From Rhizobium freirei PRF 81 (GTDB lineage Bacteria; Pseudomonadota; Alphaproteobacteria; Rhizobiales; Rhizobiaceae): a stretch of DNA of 64,000 nucleotides. The notes beneath the pieces are model-generated. The model was not told the DNA's origin, made no database searches, and saw only the letters and a list, made by a program, of their open reading frames with translations. Position numbers and translations under genes: made by a program. The DNA is taken from contig NZ_AQHN01000089.1 in the NCBI RefSeq assembly GCF_000359745.1, positions 462,501 through 526,500 on the forward strand. The letters are read 5' to 3'. Shown one piece after another: positions 37,801 to 45,354 of this stretch (the first letter of the stretch is position 1; each line of letters begins with the position of its first letter).

Positions 37801-37855
37801 CGTGCCTCTGAAGGTCGACGCGCGCGCCGCTCATAATTGGGATGAGGCGCACTGA
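34853..37855 (+). CDS. polA: DNA polymerase I
   Basis: This 1000 aa repair and lagging-strand polymerase has three domains. The N-terminal 5'-3' exonuclease (FLVDGSGFIFRAFHAL, EADDIIATYARQ, VDNVPGIPGIGPKTA) spans about residues 1-290. The 3'-5' exonuclease (VAFDTETTSLD, ILKIAQNLKYDYLLM, AAEDADVTL) lies in the middle. The C-terminal polymerase has SADYSQIELRVLAH, RRAKAINFGIIYG and LQVHDELIFEV. It is longer than E. coli Pol I because of an Ala-rich linker near residues 300-380. ATG 34853 gives the usual MKKGDHLFLVDG start. Confidence 0.97.
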   Translation: MKKGDHLFLVDGSGFIFRAFHALPPLTRKSDGLPVGAVSGFCNMLWKLLTSARDTSVGVTPTHFAVIFDYSSKTFRKEIFPEYKANRSAPPEELIPQFGLIREATRAFNLPCIETDGFEADDIIATYARQAEAAGSDVTIISSDKDLMQLVTPMVHMYDSMKDKQIGIPDVVEKWGVPPEKMIDLQAMTGDSVDNVPGIPGIGPKTAAQLLEEFGDLDTLLARASEIKQQKRRENIIANAELARISRQLVTLRTDVPLELPLDALVLEPQNGPKLIGFLKAMEFTSLTRRVADACDCDPAAIEPSVVKVELADSAHGPDLEVGENVDLVAGSEVSAEGAAVPAQAAKPRLSVEGLTEPAALATARAASFATAPIDHSKYVTIRDVAVLDQWIADARETGIVAFDTETTSLDVMQAEIVGFSLAIADNRNDPTGASIRAAYVPLSHKTGVGDLLGGGMAENQIPLRDALARLKVLLEDASILKIAQNLKYDYLLMKRYGIETKSFDDTMLLSYVLDGGSNATHGMDSLSERWLGHKPIAYKDVAGSGKSNVTFDLVDIDRATAYAAEDADVTLRLWLVLKPRLAAEKLSAVYERLERPLVPVLAHMEERGITIDRQILSRLSGELAQGAAALEDEIYTLAGERFNIGSPKQLGDILFGKMGLAGGSKTKTGQWSTSAQVLEDLAAAGFDLPRKIVDWRQLTKLKSTYTDALPGYVHPQTKRVHTSYSLASTTTGRLSSSEPNLQNIPVRTAEGRKIRTAFISTPGHKLVSADYSQIELRVLAHVANIPQLKQAFEDGIDIHAMTASEMFGVPVEGMPSEVRRRAKAINFGIIYGISAFGLANQLSIERSEAGDYIKKYFERFPGIRDYMDSTKQAARDNGYVETIFGRRIHFPEIRSSNPSVRAFNERASINAPIQGSAADVIRRAMIKMEPALAAAGLGDRVRMLLQVHDELIFEVEDADVERTTPIIVSVMENAAMPAVDMAVPLKVDARAAHNWDEAH

Positions 37856-37864
37856 GGCTGCCTA

Positions 37865-37885
37865 TCCCGCCCCTTGGGGGCGGGA
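37865..37885 (+). terminator. Hairpin after polA
   Basis: A 9-bp stem (TCCCGCCCC / GGGGCGGGA) with a 3-base loop starts 9 bases after the polA stop. It lacks a T-run, so it is a possible weak terminator or mRNA 3' stabiliser. The rest of the 286-base gap to phnN shows no gene. Confidence 0.45.
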
Positions 37886-38086
37886 AAGCAAAATCAGTAT
37901 TTAGCCGTCAGGCTAAGTGCTAGATTTTGCAAGGGCGGGGGTAGGTAGGGGCGCATTGGACTTCGAGGCCGTTTTAGCAAGAAAAGGATCCCCTCTCTTG
38001 CAATTTCAATGGCTTAGAAATTGCGCTAGGCTTTTGAACGTGCGGTTACTCTCTTTGCGCAATCCCTAAACCAGTGAAATTGCTTC

Positions 38087-38121
38087 CTCGCCCGCCCCTT
38101 CGACAAGCTCAGGAGGGCGAG
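38087..38121. repeat. REP-like palindromic element
   Basis: CTCGCCC and GGGCGAG flank CCTTCGACAAGCTCAGG, a core that I know as a very common alphaproteobacterial intergenic palindrome. It lies between the convergent polA and phnN genes, where such elements often act as a bidirectional terminator. Confidence 0.55.
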
Positions 38122-38141
38122 ATTGGGCGGCTTCAGCGCTC

Positions 38142-38747
38142 TTACTTCCGGACCAGCGTTTCCAGCACAGCAATGACGGCGCGTTCGGCTTCTTCGAGCG
38201 TGCCGCTATTGTCGATATCGGTGACATCATAGCCGTCTTGGACGGCAAGCGTGCTGCGTTCCAGGCGCTTCAGCACATCCTCGCGGCTTTCGCGGCCACG
38301 CGCCATCAGCCGCTCGGCCAGCACTTCGCGCCGCGCCGTGATGTTGATGACTTTCAGTCGTGGAAATGCGGTCTGGAAATGGGGCAGTGCCGAGCGCGAG
38401 CCGTTGGCAATAACGAGATTGCCGCGCGCAAGCTCGTCAGCGACTTCGGCAGGGATACCATATTTCAGGCCATGTGCTTCCCAGGAGACGGCAAATGCGC
38501 CGGCCTGTTTCATCGCCTCGAAATCCGCTTCGGAGACGCTTTTGTGGTCTTCGTTACCGGCATCGACGTCACGCGTGATGACCCGGCGGACGAAACGGAC
38601 GTCTCGCCGGCCGGCAAAGTGCCGGGCGGCAAGGTTCATCAGCGTATCCTTGCCTGCACCGCTCGGGCCGACGACGACAGCGAGTGTGCCTGCTGTTGCA
38701 TCCGAAAGGCGGCCATTAGCCGGCTCGAGATTGGCGTCCGTGCTCAT
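38142..38747 (-). CDS. phnN: Ribose 1,5-bisphosphokinase
   Basis: This 201 aa kinase makes PRPP from ribose 1,5-bisphosphate, the last step of the C-P lyase pathway. The P-loop is VVGPSGAGKDT near the N-terminus. The guanylate-kinase-like fold continues with VRRVITRD and WEAHGLKYGIP. It overlaps phnM by 4 bases and ends the minus-strand phn locus. Confidence 0.93.
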   Translation of the reverse strand: MSTDANLEPANGRLSDATAGTLAVVVGPSGAGKDTLMNLAARHFAGRRDVRFVRRVITRDVDAGNEDHKSVSEADFEAMKQAGAFAVSWEAHGLKYGIPAEVADELARGNLVIANGSRSALPHFQTAFPRLKVINITARREVLAERLMARGRESREDVLKRLERSTLAVQDGYDVTDIDNSGTLEEAERAVIAVLETLVRK

Positions 38748-39883
38748 GCGACCCGACGTCCATCGCGCCAGACGGAGCGGGTGACCGGCACGCCATGATC
38801 GCGGCGGACGCGCACGAGATCGGCGCGCAGGCCTTCCGCAATGCGTCCACGGTCATCGAGGCTGACGGTCTTTGCCGGCGTTGCGGTGACCATGGCAATC
38901 GCCTGCGGCAGCGAAATGCCCTCGACTTCGTCGGCGAGGATGAAGGGCGCATGCAGCAGGCTGAGCGGCACGTAGTCGGAGGAAAGCACGTCCAACACGC
39001 CGAGTTCGGCCAGATCGCGAGCGGCGATATTGCCAGAATGCGATTTGCCGCGCACGATGTTCGGCGCGCCCATCAGCACGCTCATGCCGGCGCCGTGCGA
39101 AGCCTTGGCCGCATCGATGCTGGTCGGGAACTCCGCCAGGCGGACGCCGTAGTTGATGGCTTCGTCGACATGGGCAAGCGTCGCATCGTCATGGCTGGCA
39201 ACGGTGATGCCGCGCTCGGCGCAGACCTTGGAGATCGCATCGCGATGCGGCGTTGCGTATTTCGCCGACTCTTCCTGGCGCTTGGCGACAAACTTGGCAA
39301 AGGCCTCGTCGCTCAGACCGCGCTTCTTCTGATAGTAGAAGATATACTGGTCCATGGTCCGGAACTGGCGCTGGCCCGGCGCATGGTCCATCAGCGAGAC
39401 GAGACGGACGTAGGGGTCCTTCTCGAAGTCCTGGAAGTGGTCGAGGACGTTGTCGGAAGAAACTTCGCAGCGCAGGTGGATCAGGTGATCGGCGCGCAGG
39501 CGGTCCTCGCGCTGGGCCGCCTGGATGGCGTCGGCCATGTCGCGCATCTCGCCCTTTTCGAAACCGCCGTCCTCGTCCGAACCCATGCGCAGGCAGTCGA
39601 ACACGGTGGTGATGCCTGATGTGACGACCTGGGCGTCGTGTGCCTGTATGGCTGCCGTCTTGTTCCAGCGGACGCCCGGACGCGGGGAGTAATGCGCTTC
39701 CAGATGGTCGGTATGCAGCTCGACCAGGCCGGGGATCAGGTAATCGCCTTCGAAATCCTCGCCGATCGCGGACTTACCCTCGGAAATGGCGGCAATACGA
39801 CCGTCACGGATTAGCACCGAGCCTTCGACGATCTTGTCTTCGAGGACGATGCGGGCGTTGGAAAGGACGGTTTCTTTGGTCAT
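38744..39883 (-). CDS. phnM: Phosphonate triphosphate diphosphatase PhnM
   Basis: This 379 aa amidohydrolase-family enzyme removes pyrophosphate from alpha-D-ribose 1-methylphosphonate 5-triphosphate before C-P cleavage. The metal-binding block is LVELHTDHLEAH, followed by RPGVRWNKTAAIQAHDAQ and ASHDDAT. ATG 39883 starts the MTKETVLSNARIVLED N-terminus. The longer upstream frame runs into a repeat. It is cotranscribed with phnN. Confidence 0.94.
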   Translation of the reverse strand: MTKETVLSNARIVLEDKIVEGSVLIRDGRIAAISEGKSAIGEDFEGDYLIPGLVELHTDHLEAHYSPRPGVRWNKTAAIQAHDAQVVTSGITTVFDCLRMGSDEDGGFEKGEMRDMADAIQAAQREDRLRADHLIHLRCEVSSDNVLDHFQDFEKDPYVRLVSLMDHAPGQRQFRTMDQYIFYYQKKRGLSDEAFAKFVAKRQEESAKYATPHRDAISKVCAERGITVASHDDATLAHVDEAINYGVRLAEFPTSIDAAKASHGAGMSVLMGAPNIVRGKSHSGNIAARDLAELGVLDVLSSDYVPLSLLHAPFILADEVEGISLPQAIAMVTATPAKTVSLDDRGRIAEGLRADLVRVRRDHGVPVTRSVWRDGRRVA

Positions 39884-39901
39884 GTCAGGTCTTTCATCAT
39901 T

Positions 39902-40003
39902 GGAGCAATTCCAGCAAAAGTGCGAAGCGGTTTTGCGTCCGGAATTGCGTGAAAACAAAGAGATAGAGCATTCCCGCGGCTACGTTTAAAGTGGAAATGC
40001 TCT
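39902..40003 (+). repeat. Dispersed intergenic repeat, copy 2
   Basis: GCAATTCC (39905) and GGAATTGC (39941) form the arms of an imperfect palindrome, with AGCAAAA/TTTTGCG inside. The element continues through AGATAGAGCATTCCCGCGG to GGAAATGCTCTA at the DUF1045 stop. It is the reverse complement of 158-262 with about three quarters identity by eye. It fills the phnM leader and may affect phnM expression. Confidence 0.65.
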
Positions 40004-40688
40004 AGCCGCCAGCAAGCGGCAGCCAGGAGCGGACGGTAAAGGGAGCGCCACGCTCTTCTTCGACGAAGATGGCGAGGCTGGAAATGGCAAGCGACTTGCC
40101 GGAATGGCCGGCAAAGCGTTCGCGCAGGGTTTCATGCATGTCGGCCTGACGCTCGGCCGGGATAGGCCCGGTCAGCGTCATATGGAAACGGAACTCGTCA
40201 TTGACGTAAGGGTAGCCCCAGCGCAGCAGATGGGCGCGCTGCGGTTCGGTCAGCGCCTCCGGCTTGCGCCGTGCGATATCATGGTCCGAAAGCGGGGCGC
40301 GGAACGGCTCGAAGGTCTTGACGACGCTGAAGGCGAAATCCTGCAGCGGCTGGTGGAGCGAACCGGGCACGAGCGCGAAGAAAGGGCCGAGCTGGCCAAG
40401 CACCAGCTCCGGAACGGTGAACGCCTTGGTGCGCGAGGCGAAATCGGCAGCGACCTCGAGCAGGTCGCGCTCATTCACCGAAGTTGCGAGCTCGAAGGGT
40501 GCCTTCAGTGTGGCGTGGAAGCCGTAGCGGCGAGGATCGGCTGTCAGTTCGGCATGGTCTTCCGGCAACGGACCCATAGCCTTGTCGGAAAAAATCTCAT
40601 TGGAAAATGCATCGCGACCCAGCCAGCGGGAGGCAAGTGACGTCAGCGAATCGTCTTTGGGCGGCGTGAAATAGAGAGCATAGCGCAA
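40002..40688 (-). CDS. DUF1045 phosphonate-metabolism protein (2H phosphoesterase)
   Basis: This 228 aa protein of the DUF1045 family is found in C-P lyase loci of alphaproteobacteria. Two HxT motifs, YGFHATLKAPF and RFHMTLTGP, mark it as a 2H phosphoesterase. Such enzymes open cyclic phosphates. No phnP lies in this window, so it could hydrolyse 5-phosphoribosyl 1,2-cyclic phosphate, which is inference. I choose the TTG start at 40688 because AAGGA lies 8 bases upstream and the family begins RYALYF. Confidence 0.83.
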   Translation of the reverse strand: MRYALYFTPPKDDSLTSLASRWLGRDAFSNEIFSDKAMGPLPEDHAELTADPRRYGFHATLKAPFELATSVNERDLLEVAADFASRTKAFTVPELVLGQLGPFFALVPGSLHQPLQDFAFSVVKTFEPFRAPLSDHDIARRKPEALTEPQRAHLLRWGYPYVNDEFRFHMTLTGPIPAERQADMHETLRERFAGHSGKSLAISSLAIFVEEERGAPFTVRSWLPLAGG

Positions 40689-40878
40689 GGCTGTATTCCT
40701 TGGAAAAATCGGCTGCGCGGGACACTGTTGGGTGATTTGCGACAAACCGCAAGTACAACAAGGCAGCAGCTAAACGAATCCGGCTAAACCCGACTCGGCC
40801 GATGCAGCCTTGCCGGGCCTGCGCTACCGGATTCCCGTGACAGAATGATGATGCGCTATGATTTTTCTTCGGGGCCTT

Positions 40879-42225
40879 TTATCTGACGCGAGTTCCCATC
40901 AGGCGCGAGCGCAGTGCATTCGATGCGGCGTCGAACAGGAAGACCACGATCAGGATCAGCAGCACCATGTAGGCGACATTCGCCCAGTTGGCGTTGGTGC
41001 GCATCGCTTCCCAAAGCTTCAGGCCGATGCCGCCCGCGCCGACCGCGCCGATGATGGTCGCGCCACGCACGTTCGATTCCCACTGGTAGAGCGTCTGGCT
41101 GACGATGACGGGGACGATCTGCGGCACGATGCCGTAGCGCTGCACGAGGATCGGCGGGGAGCCCGTGGATTTCACGCCTTCGCGCGGCTTGTTGTCGATG
41201 TTTTCGAGACCTTCGGAATAGAGCTTGCCGAGCGTGCCCGTTTCCGTGAGGAAGATGGCGCCGCTGCCGGCGAGCGGACCGGGACCGAAGGCGCGTGTCA
41301 GGAACAACGCCCAGATCAGCATGTCGACCGAGCGCAGGAAATCGAAGAAGCGCTTCAGCACCTGATTGAGCAGCCGGTTCGGCGTGATGTTGCGGGCAGC
41401 GAGGAAGGCGAGCGGGAAGGCGGCGAGCGAACCCAGCAGCGTGCCGAGGAAGGCCATCACGATGGTCTGGAACAGCTTGGTCCAGACATCGCCGTGCTGC
41501 CAGGCGCCATTGTTCCAGATATTGTCGAAGGCGAGCGAGAGATTGGATTGGGCTGGATCGAGCCGCGGCCCGGAGACGATCAGGCTTATGACTTCGCTCG
41601 CCGGCTTGTCGAAGAAGGGCGAGTGGGTATCGAAGACGAAATTGGCCCAGCCGAGGAAGCGCTTGCGGATCTTCACGCGATCGGTGGAAATGCTGACGTC
41701 GCCGGCAAAGCCTAGATTGGCGAGAATGTTGTCGTCATAGACCGTCATCCAGCTGGGGATAGGCTGCGAGCCGACGATCTTCGGCGTGTTGCCGGTGATA
41801 TCGATCGGGATGGTGAGGCCATGCGCCGTCAGGATCGCCTGCGTCTTGGTGATCGTCACCATGCGGCTGGTGCCGCTGACCGAAACGGCGATGCTGCCAT
41901 CGGGAGCAGTCGCGACCCAGTTCGGATTGGGATTGTCGCCCAGCGGCGAGAAGCGCGGATACTTGATGCTGATCTTGTCGCCGGAGATGCGGAATTCCGG
42001 CTGGACGTCATAGCTGATCCATTGGCTGAGATAGATGCCGACGCGCTCCCAACGTGCCTCCGACAGGACTTTCGGCAGATCGAAGAACCACACTGCGTAA
42101 ATACCATAGAGGATGACGCCGATGAAAATCATCAGCGCGCCATAGCGCTGGCGGAAGGATCGGTGAAAGACCTCCGGATACCGCGCTTCGATTTCCTGCA
42201 TACGGCTGGCGTCGATGACGGACAT
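40879..42225 (-). CDS. phnE2: Phosphonate ABC transporter permease PhnE (second, long)
   Basis: This 448 aa permease is much longer than E. coli PhnE. One helix (ALMIFIGVILYGIYAVWFF) is followed by a hydrophilic domain of about 190 residues, then the normal permease core with the EAA-like loop near NVRGATIIGAVGAGGIGLKL. It resembles the rhizobial PhoT type. It pairs with the upstream PhnE1, 8 bases away. Confidence 0.92.
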   Translation of the reverse strand: MSVIDASRMQEIEARYPEVFHRSFRQRYGALMIFIGVILYGIYAVWFFDLPKVLSEARWERVGIYLSQWISYDVQPEFRISGDKISIKYPRFSPLGDNPNPNWVATAPDGSIAVSVSGTSRMVTITKTQAILTAHGLTIPIDITGNTPKIVGSQPIPSWMTVYDDNILANLGFAGDVSISTDRVKIRKRFLGWANFVFDTHSPFFDKPASEVISLIVSGPRLDPAQSNLSLAFDNIWNNGAWQHGDVWTKLFQTIVMAFLGTLLGSLAAFPLAFLAARNITPNRLLNQVLKRFFDFLRSVDMLIWALFLTRAFGPGPLAGSGAIFLTETGTLGKLYSEGLENIDNKPREGVKSTGSPPILVQRYGIVPQIVPVIVSQTLYQWESNVRGATIIGAVGAGGIGLKLWEAMRTNANWANVAYMVLLILIVVFLFDAASNALRSRLMGTRVR

Positions 42226-42233
42226 GGGGAACC

Positions 42234-43214
42234 TCAATGCTGCAGAAGGAAGGCGTGCTCGCCGACGAGACGACGGCGCAGCCACGCGGAAAACTGGTCG
42301 ACGGCGATGATGGTCGCGAAGAGCAGCAGCATCAGCGCCATGGTCTTGGCTCCGAAGCCGCGCGAGATCGCAAGTTTCAGCTCTTCGCCGATACCGCCGC
42401 CGCCGACGGCGCCGATGATGGTGGAGGCGCGGACGTTGATCTCCAGGCGCAGCAAGGCATAGGACGTGAAGTTCGGCAGCACCTGCGGCAGGGCGGCAAA
42501 GCGCACGCGCTCCGTCCAGCTCGCACCGACGGCCCGCATGCCTTCGTCCGCCTTCATGTCGATGTTCTCGACGACCTCATAGAACAGCTTGCCGAGCGCG
42601 CCGATCGTGTGAAGGCCGACGGCGATGATGGCGGCGATCGGGCCGATCGACAGGATGGCGGAGAACAGGCCAGCAATGACGATTTCCGGGAAGGCGCGCA
42701 GAAGCTCCATGATGCGCTTGACTATCAGGCGGACAGGATGGGACGGCGACAGGTTGCGCGCGGCAAAGAAGGCGAGAGGCACTGCGAAGATGAAGCCGAT
42801 GATGGTCGACACCAGCGCCACGTTGATCGTGATGATCATCAGCTCGAAATATTCGGGGATATAGAAATCGCCCCAGACATAGACCCGGCCGAGCGGGAAA
42901 TTGAATTCCTCGCCACCGGCGCCGTTTGCGCCGTTGGGGCTTGGCAGGTCGAAGAGCGCGCGGTAGACGTCGGCCCAATCCTTGGGAATGAGCCAGCTTA
43001 CGAAGTCGAAGAGATGCGGCAGGCGCTCGAAGAAATGGCCGGCATTGCTTTCATCGGCGAAGCGGACGGAGCTGACGAAGGCGGCAAGCAGGATGACGAG
43101 GCCTATGCCTGTATAAAGACGGCGGCGGGCCACCATCTTGCTCCAGGCGTCGCCGATCTCCTTGGCGCTCTGCGGCGCGCTTTGCATGTTCGGGTGCGTA
43201 TCGGCGATCGTCAT
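42234..43214 (-). CDS. phnE1: Phosphonate ABC transporter permease PhnE (first)
   Basis: This 326 aa inner-membrane permease is of the PhnE family. An N-terminal helix (LYTGIGLVILLAAFVSSVRF) and a 90-residue loop lead to the five-helix core with NVRASTIIGAVGGGGIGEEL, the conserved PhnE loop. It works with PhnE2 and PhnC. A hairpin with a T-run lies between phnD and this gene, which may reduce its expression against phnD. Confidence 0.93.
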   Translation of the reverse strand: MTIADTHPNMQSAPQSAKEIGDAWSKMVARRRLYTGIGLVILLAAFVSSVRFADESNAGHFFERLPHLFDFVSWLIPKDWADVYRALFDLPSPNGANGAGGEEFNFPLGRVYVWGDFYIPEYFELMIITINVALVSTIIGFIFAVPLAFFAARNLSPSHPVRLIVKRIMELLRAFPEIVIAGLFSAILSIGPIAAIIAVGLHTIGALGKLFYEVVENIDMKADEGMRAVGASWTERVRFAALPQVLPNFTSYALLRLEINVRASTIIGAVGGGGIGEELKLAISRGFGAKTMALMLLLFATIIAVDQFSAWLRRRLVGEHAFLLQH

Positions 43215-43237
43215 GAAATCCTGCCCCTGTGAATAGC

Positions 43238-43263
43238 AAAAGGGCGGCCGTTGCCGGCCGCCC
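43238..43263 (-). terminator. Intra-operon attenuator hairpin, phnD-phnE1
   Basis: A 9-bp GC stem (GGGCGGCCG / CGGCCGCCC) with a 4-base loop is followed on the minus strand by TTTTGC. It lies 17 bases after the phnD stop and before phnE1, as expected for a partial terminator that lets the binding protein be made in excess. Confidence 0.65.
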
Positions 43264-43280
43264 AGTTATCGCAATATGGA

Positions 43281-44186
43281 TCAGCCGCCGATGGCAGCCT
43301 TACGAACGTCGATAACGGCGTTGTAGAAGTCGGGGGTTACCTTGATGTAGCCCTTGAAGTCGCCGCCTTCGACAGCGTTGAAGCACTTGGCGTCGGTCGT
43401 CGGAAGCTTCATGAAGAAGTCTGCCAGCTTGGTCTGCCATTCGGTGCCGAGAGCGTTGCGAACGACGAGCGGGCCGTTCGGGATCAGCGGCGAACGCCAT
43501 ACTTCGACCAGCTTGTTCGGGTCGACGGTGCCCTTGTCGACAGCCTTGCGGAAGGTGCCGGAGGTGAAGCCGTCCTTGAAATCGCCGATGCCCGAGGAGT
43601 CGTCGACAGCAACGTCGACCTTGCCGTCGTAAGCGGCGAGCAGGTTGTTCTCATGGCCGCCGTTGAACTGGGTCGAAGCGAAGAACTTGTCGTTCGGGGC
43701 GCCGGTGGTCTTCGGAATCTGCGTCAGCGGAACGAGGTAGCCCGAGGTGGAGTCCGGATCGGCGTAGCCGAGCTTCTTGCCCTTGGCGTCGGTGATCGTC
43801 TTGATGCCGGAGGACTTCAGAGCGAGGCCGATCGAGTAGTAGCCGGTCGCACCGTCGGTCTGCTGCGTGGTCAGGATCGGGGTAACGGCCTTCGGATCCT
43901 TGATGGCGACGGCTGCGTAGCCGGAAGCGCCGAGTTCTGCGAAGTCGAGCGTGCCGCCGAGCAGACCCTGGATAACGCCGTTATAGTCGGCGGCCGGGAA
44001 CAGCGAAACCTTCTCGAAACCGAACTCCTTCTTCAGGTGGTCGGAAAGGCAGGCGTAGTTGCGCAGGCGGTCGGCTTCGTTTTCGCCGCCGAGAATGCCG
44101 ACGCGGAATTCCTTGAGGTCTGCTGCGTTGGCGCCGCCAACGAGCGCGAGAAGCGCCGTAGCCGCGAGAAGGGTCTTCTTCAACAT
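43281..44186 (-). CDS. phnD: Phosphonate ABC transporter substrate-binding protein
   Basis: This 301 aa periplasmic binding protein has a signal peptide (LLAATALLALVGGANA) and the PhnD-type mature start LKEFRVGILGGENEADRLRN. FAELGASGYAAV and the YADPDSTSGYLVPL block are typical of the phosphonate/phosphate-binding group. In S. meliloti the homologous PhoD serves phosphate as well as phosphonate uptake. Confidence 0.95.
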   Translation of the reverse strand: MLKKTLLAATALLALVGGANAADLKEFRVGILGGENEADRLRNYACLSDHLKKEFGFEKVSLFPAADYNGVIQGLLGGTLDFAELGASGYAAVAIKDPKAVTPILTTQQTDGATGYYSIGLALKSSGIKTITDAKGKKLGYADPDSTSGYLVPLTQIPKTTGAPNDKFFASTQFNGGHENNLLAAYDGKVDVAVDDSSGIGDFKDGFTSGTFRKAVDKGTVDPNKLVEVWRSPLIPNGPLVVRNALGTEWQTKLADFFMKLPTTDAKCFNAVEGGDFKGYIKVTPDFYNAVIDVRKAAIGG

Positions 44187-44279
44187 TGGGTTCGTCTCCT
44201 GATTAACCGGTGTCCCCGGATGCCTTCGGTCTAGAAGAAATGTGCCCTTGACGCGGGCTTTCGATCCCGGCCGTCTCCC

Positions 44280-45134
44280 TCAGAGACCGGCCAGCGCCAG
44301 CGGTTGCGGGCCGGCAGATTCAGTTGCCGCGGCTTGCGCGGCCGGATCGGCGAAGTTGATGGCCGTCGACGTCATGGTCTCGTCGATGCCGGCGCCGTCC
44401 TTGTCGGTGCCGTAGATTTCCTTGACGGCTGCAGCTGTCAGATCGGATGCCTTGCCGTCGAAGACGACGCGGCCGGCCGCCATGCCGATGATGCGTTCGC
44501 AATAGTTGCGGGCCGTATCCAGCGTATGCAGGTTGGTGATGACGGTGATGCCTTCGCGCTCGTTGATATCGCGCAGCGCATCCATGACGATCTTGGCGTT
44601 CAGCGGGTCGAGCGAGGCGATCGGCTCGTCGGCCAGCATCATCTTTGGCTGCTGCATCAAGGCGCGGCAGATGGCGACGCGCTGCTGCTGGCCGCCGGAA
44701 AGCGTGCCGGCCATCTGCAGGGCCGTCTGTTCGATGCCGAGGCGTTCGAGAGCGGCGATCGCTTCGATGCGCTCCTCGCGGGTGAAAACGGAGAGCAGGC
44801 TCAGCACGGTCGAACGCTGGTTGAGCCGGCCGAGCATGACGTTGGTCAGCACGTCGAGGCGCGGAACGAGGTTGAACTGCTGGAAGATCATGGCGCAGTC
44901 GCGCTGCCAGCTGCGCAGCGCGCGACCTCTGAGCTTGGAGACCTCAATACCGGAGAAATGGATCGAGCCGGAGCTCGGATCGGCCAGGCGGTTGATCATG
45001 CGCAGCAGCGTCGACTTGCCGGCACCGGAACGGCCGATGACGCCGACCATCTGCCCCTGCGGTATGTCCAAAGTCACGGAATCGACAGCGAGCTTGTTGC
45101 CAAACCGGCGTGAGACATTCCTGAGTTCGAACAT
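44280..45134 (-). CDS. phnC: Phosphonate ABC transporter ATP-binding protein
   Basis: This 284 aa ATPase has Walker A GRSGAGKST, Q-loop IFQQFNLVPRLDVLTNVMLG, signature LSGGQQQR and Walker B MMLADEPIASLDP. It energises PhnE1/E2. It starts a second transcription block in the locus: a 220-base gap upstream carries a likely PHO box. The C-terminal extension of about 30 residues is not conserved in E. coli PhnC. Confidence 0.95.
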   Translation of the reverse strand: MFELRNVSRRFGNKLAVDSVTLDIPQGQMVGVIGRSGAGKSTLLRMINRLADPSSGSIHFSGIEVSKLRGRALRSWQRDCAMIFQQFNLVPRLDVLTNVMLGRLNQRSTVLSLLSVFTREERIEAIAALERLGIEQTALQMAGTLSGGQQQRVAICRALMQQPKMMLADEPIASLDPLNAKIVMDALRDINEREGITVITNLHTLDTARNYCERIIGMAAGRVVFDGKASDLTAAAVKEIYGTDKDGAGIDETMTSTAINFADPAAQAAATESAGPQPLALAGL

Positions 45135-45279
45135 AGTGCTTCCCTTTCGCGGCTGCCGGGCTGCAAAAAATCAGCGGTACCGGTGCTAAGAATGGGCGCA
45201 TGCCTCTGTCTCGAAGGAGTTTCGAGGGGGCTGGCGCCTACCACAAGGCAACCGATTAGTCCCGCTTCATGAAGCTCCA

Positions 45280-45297
45280 ATGTCAGTTTTATGTAAG
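45280..45297 (-). promoter_or_regulatory. Candidate PHO box upstream of phnC
   Basis: On the minus strand CTTACATAAAACTGACAT has two half-sites 11 bases apart and fits the CTGTCAT-N4-CTGTCAT PhoB box with few mismatches. It lies about 145 bases from the phnC start. Confidence 0.5.
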
Positions 45298-45354
45298 TGC
45301 TGTTACAATTCGCCCCGATCCTGTACGGCTAATGACTGATTGCTTCGGTTGTGC

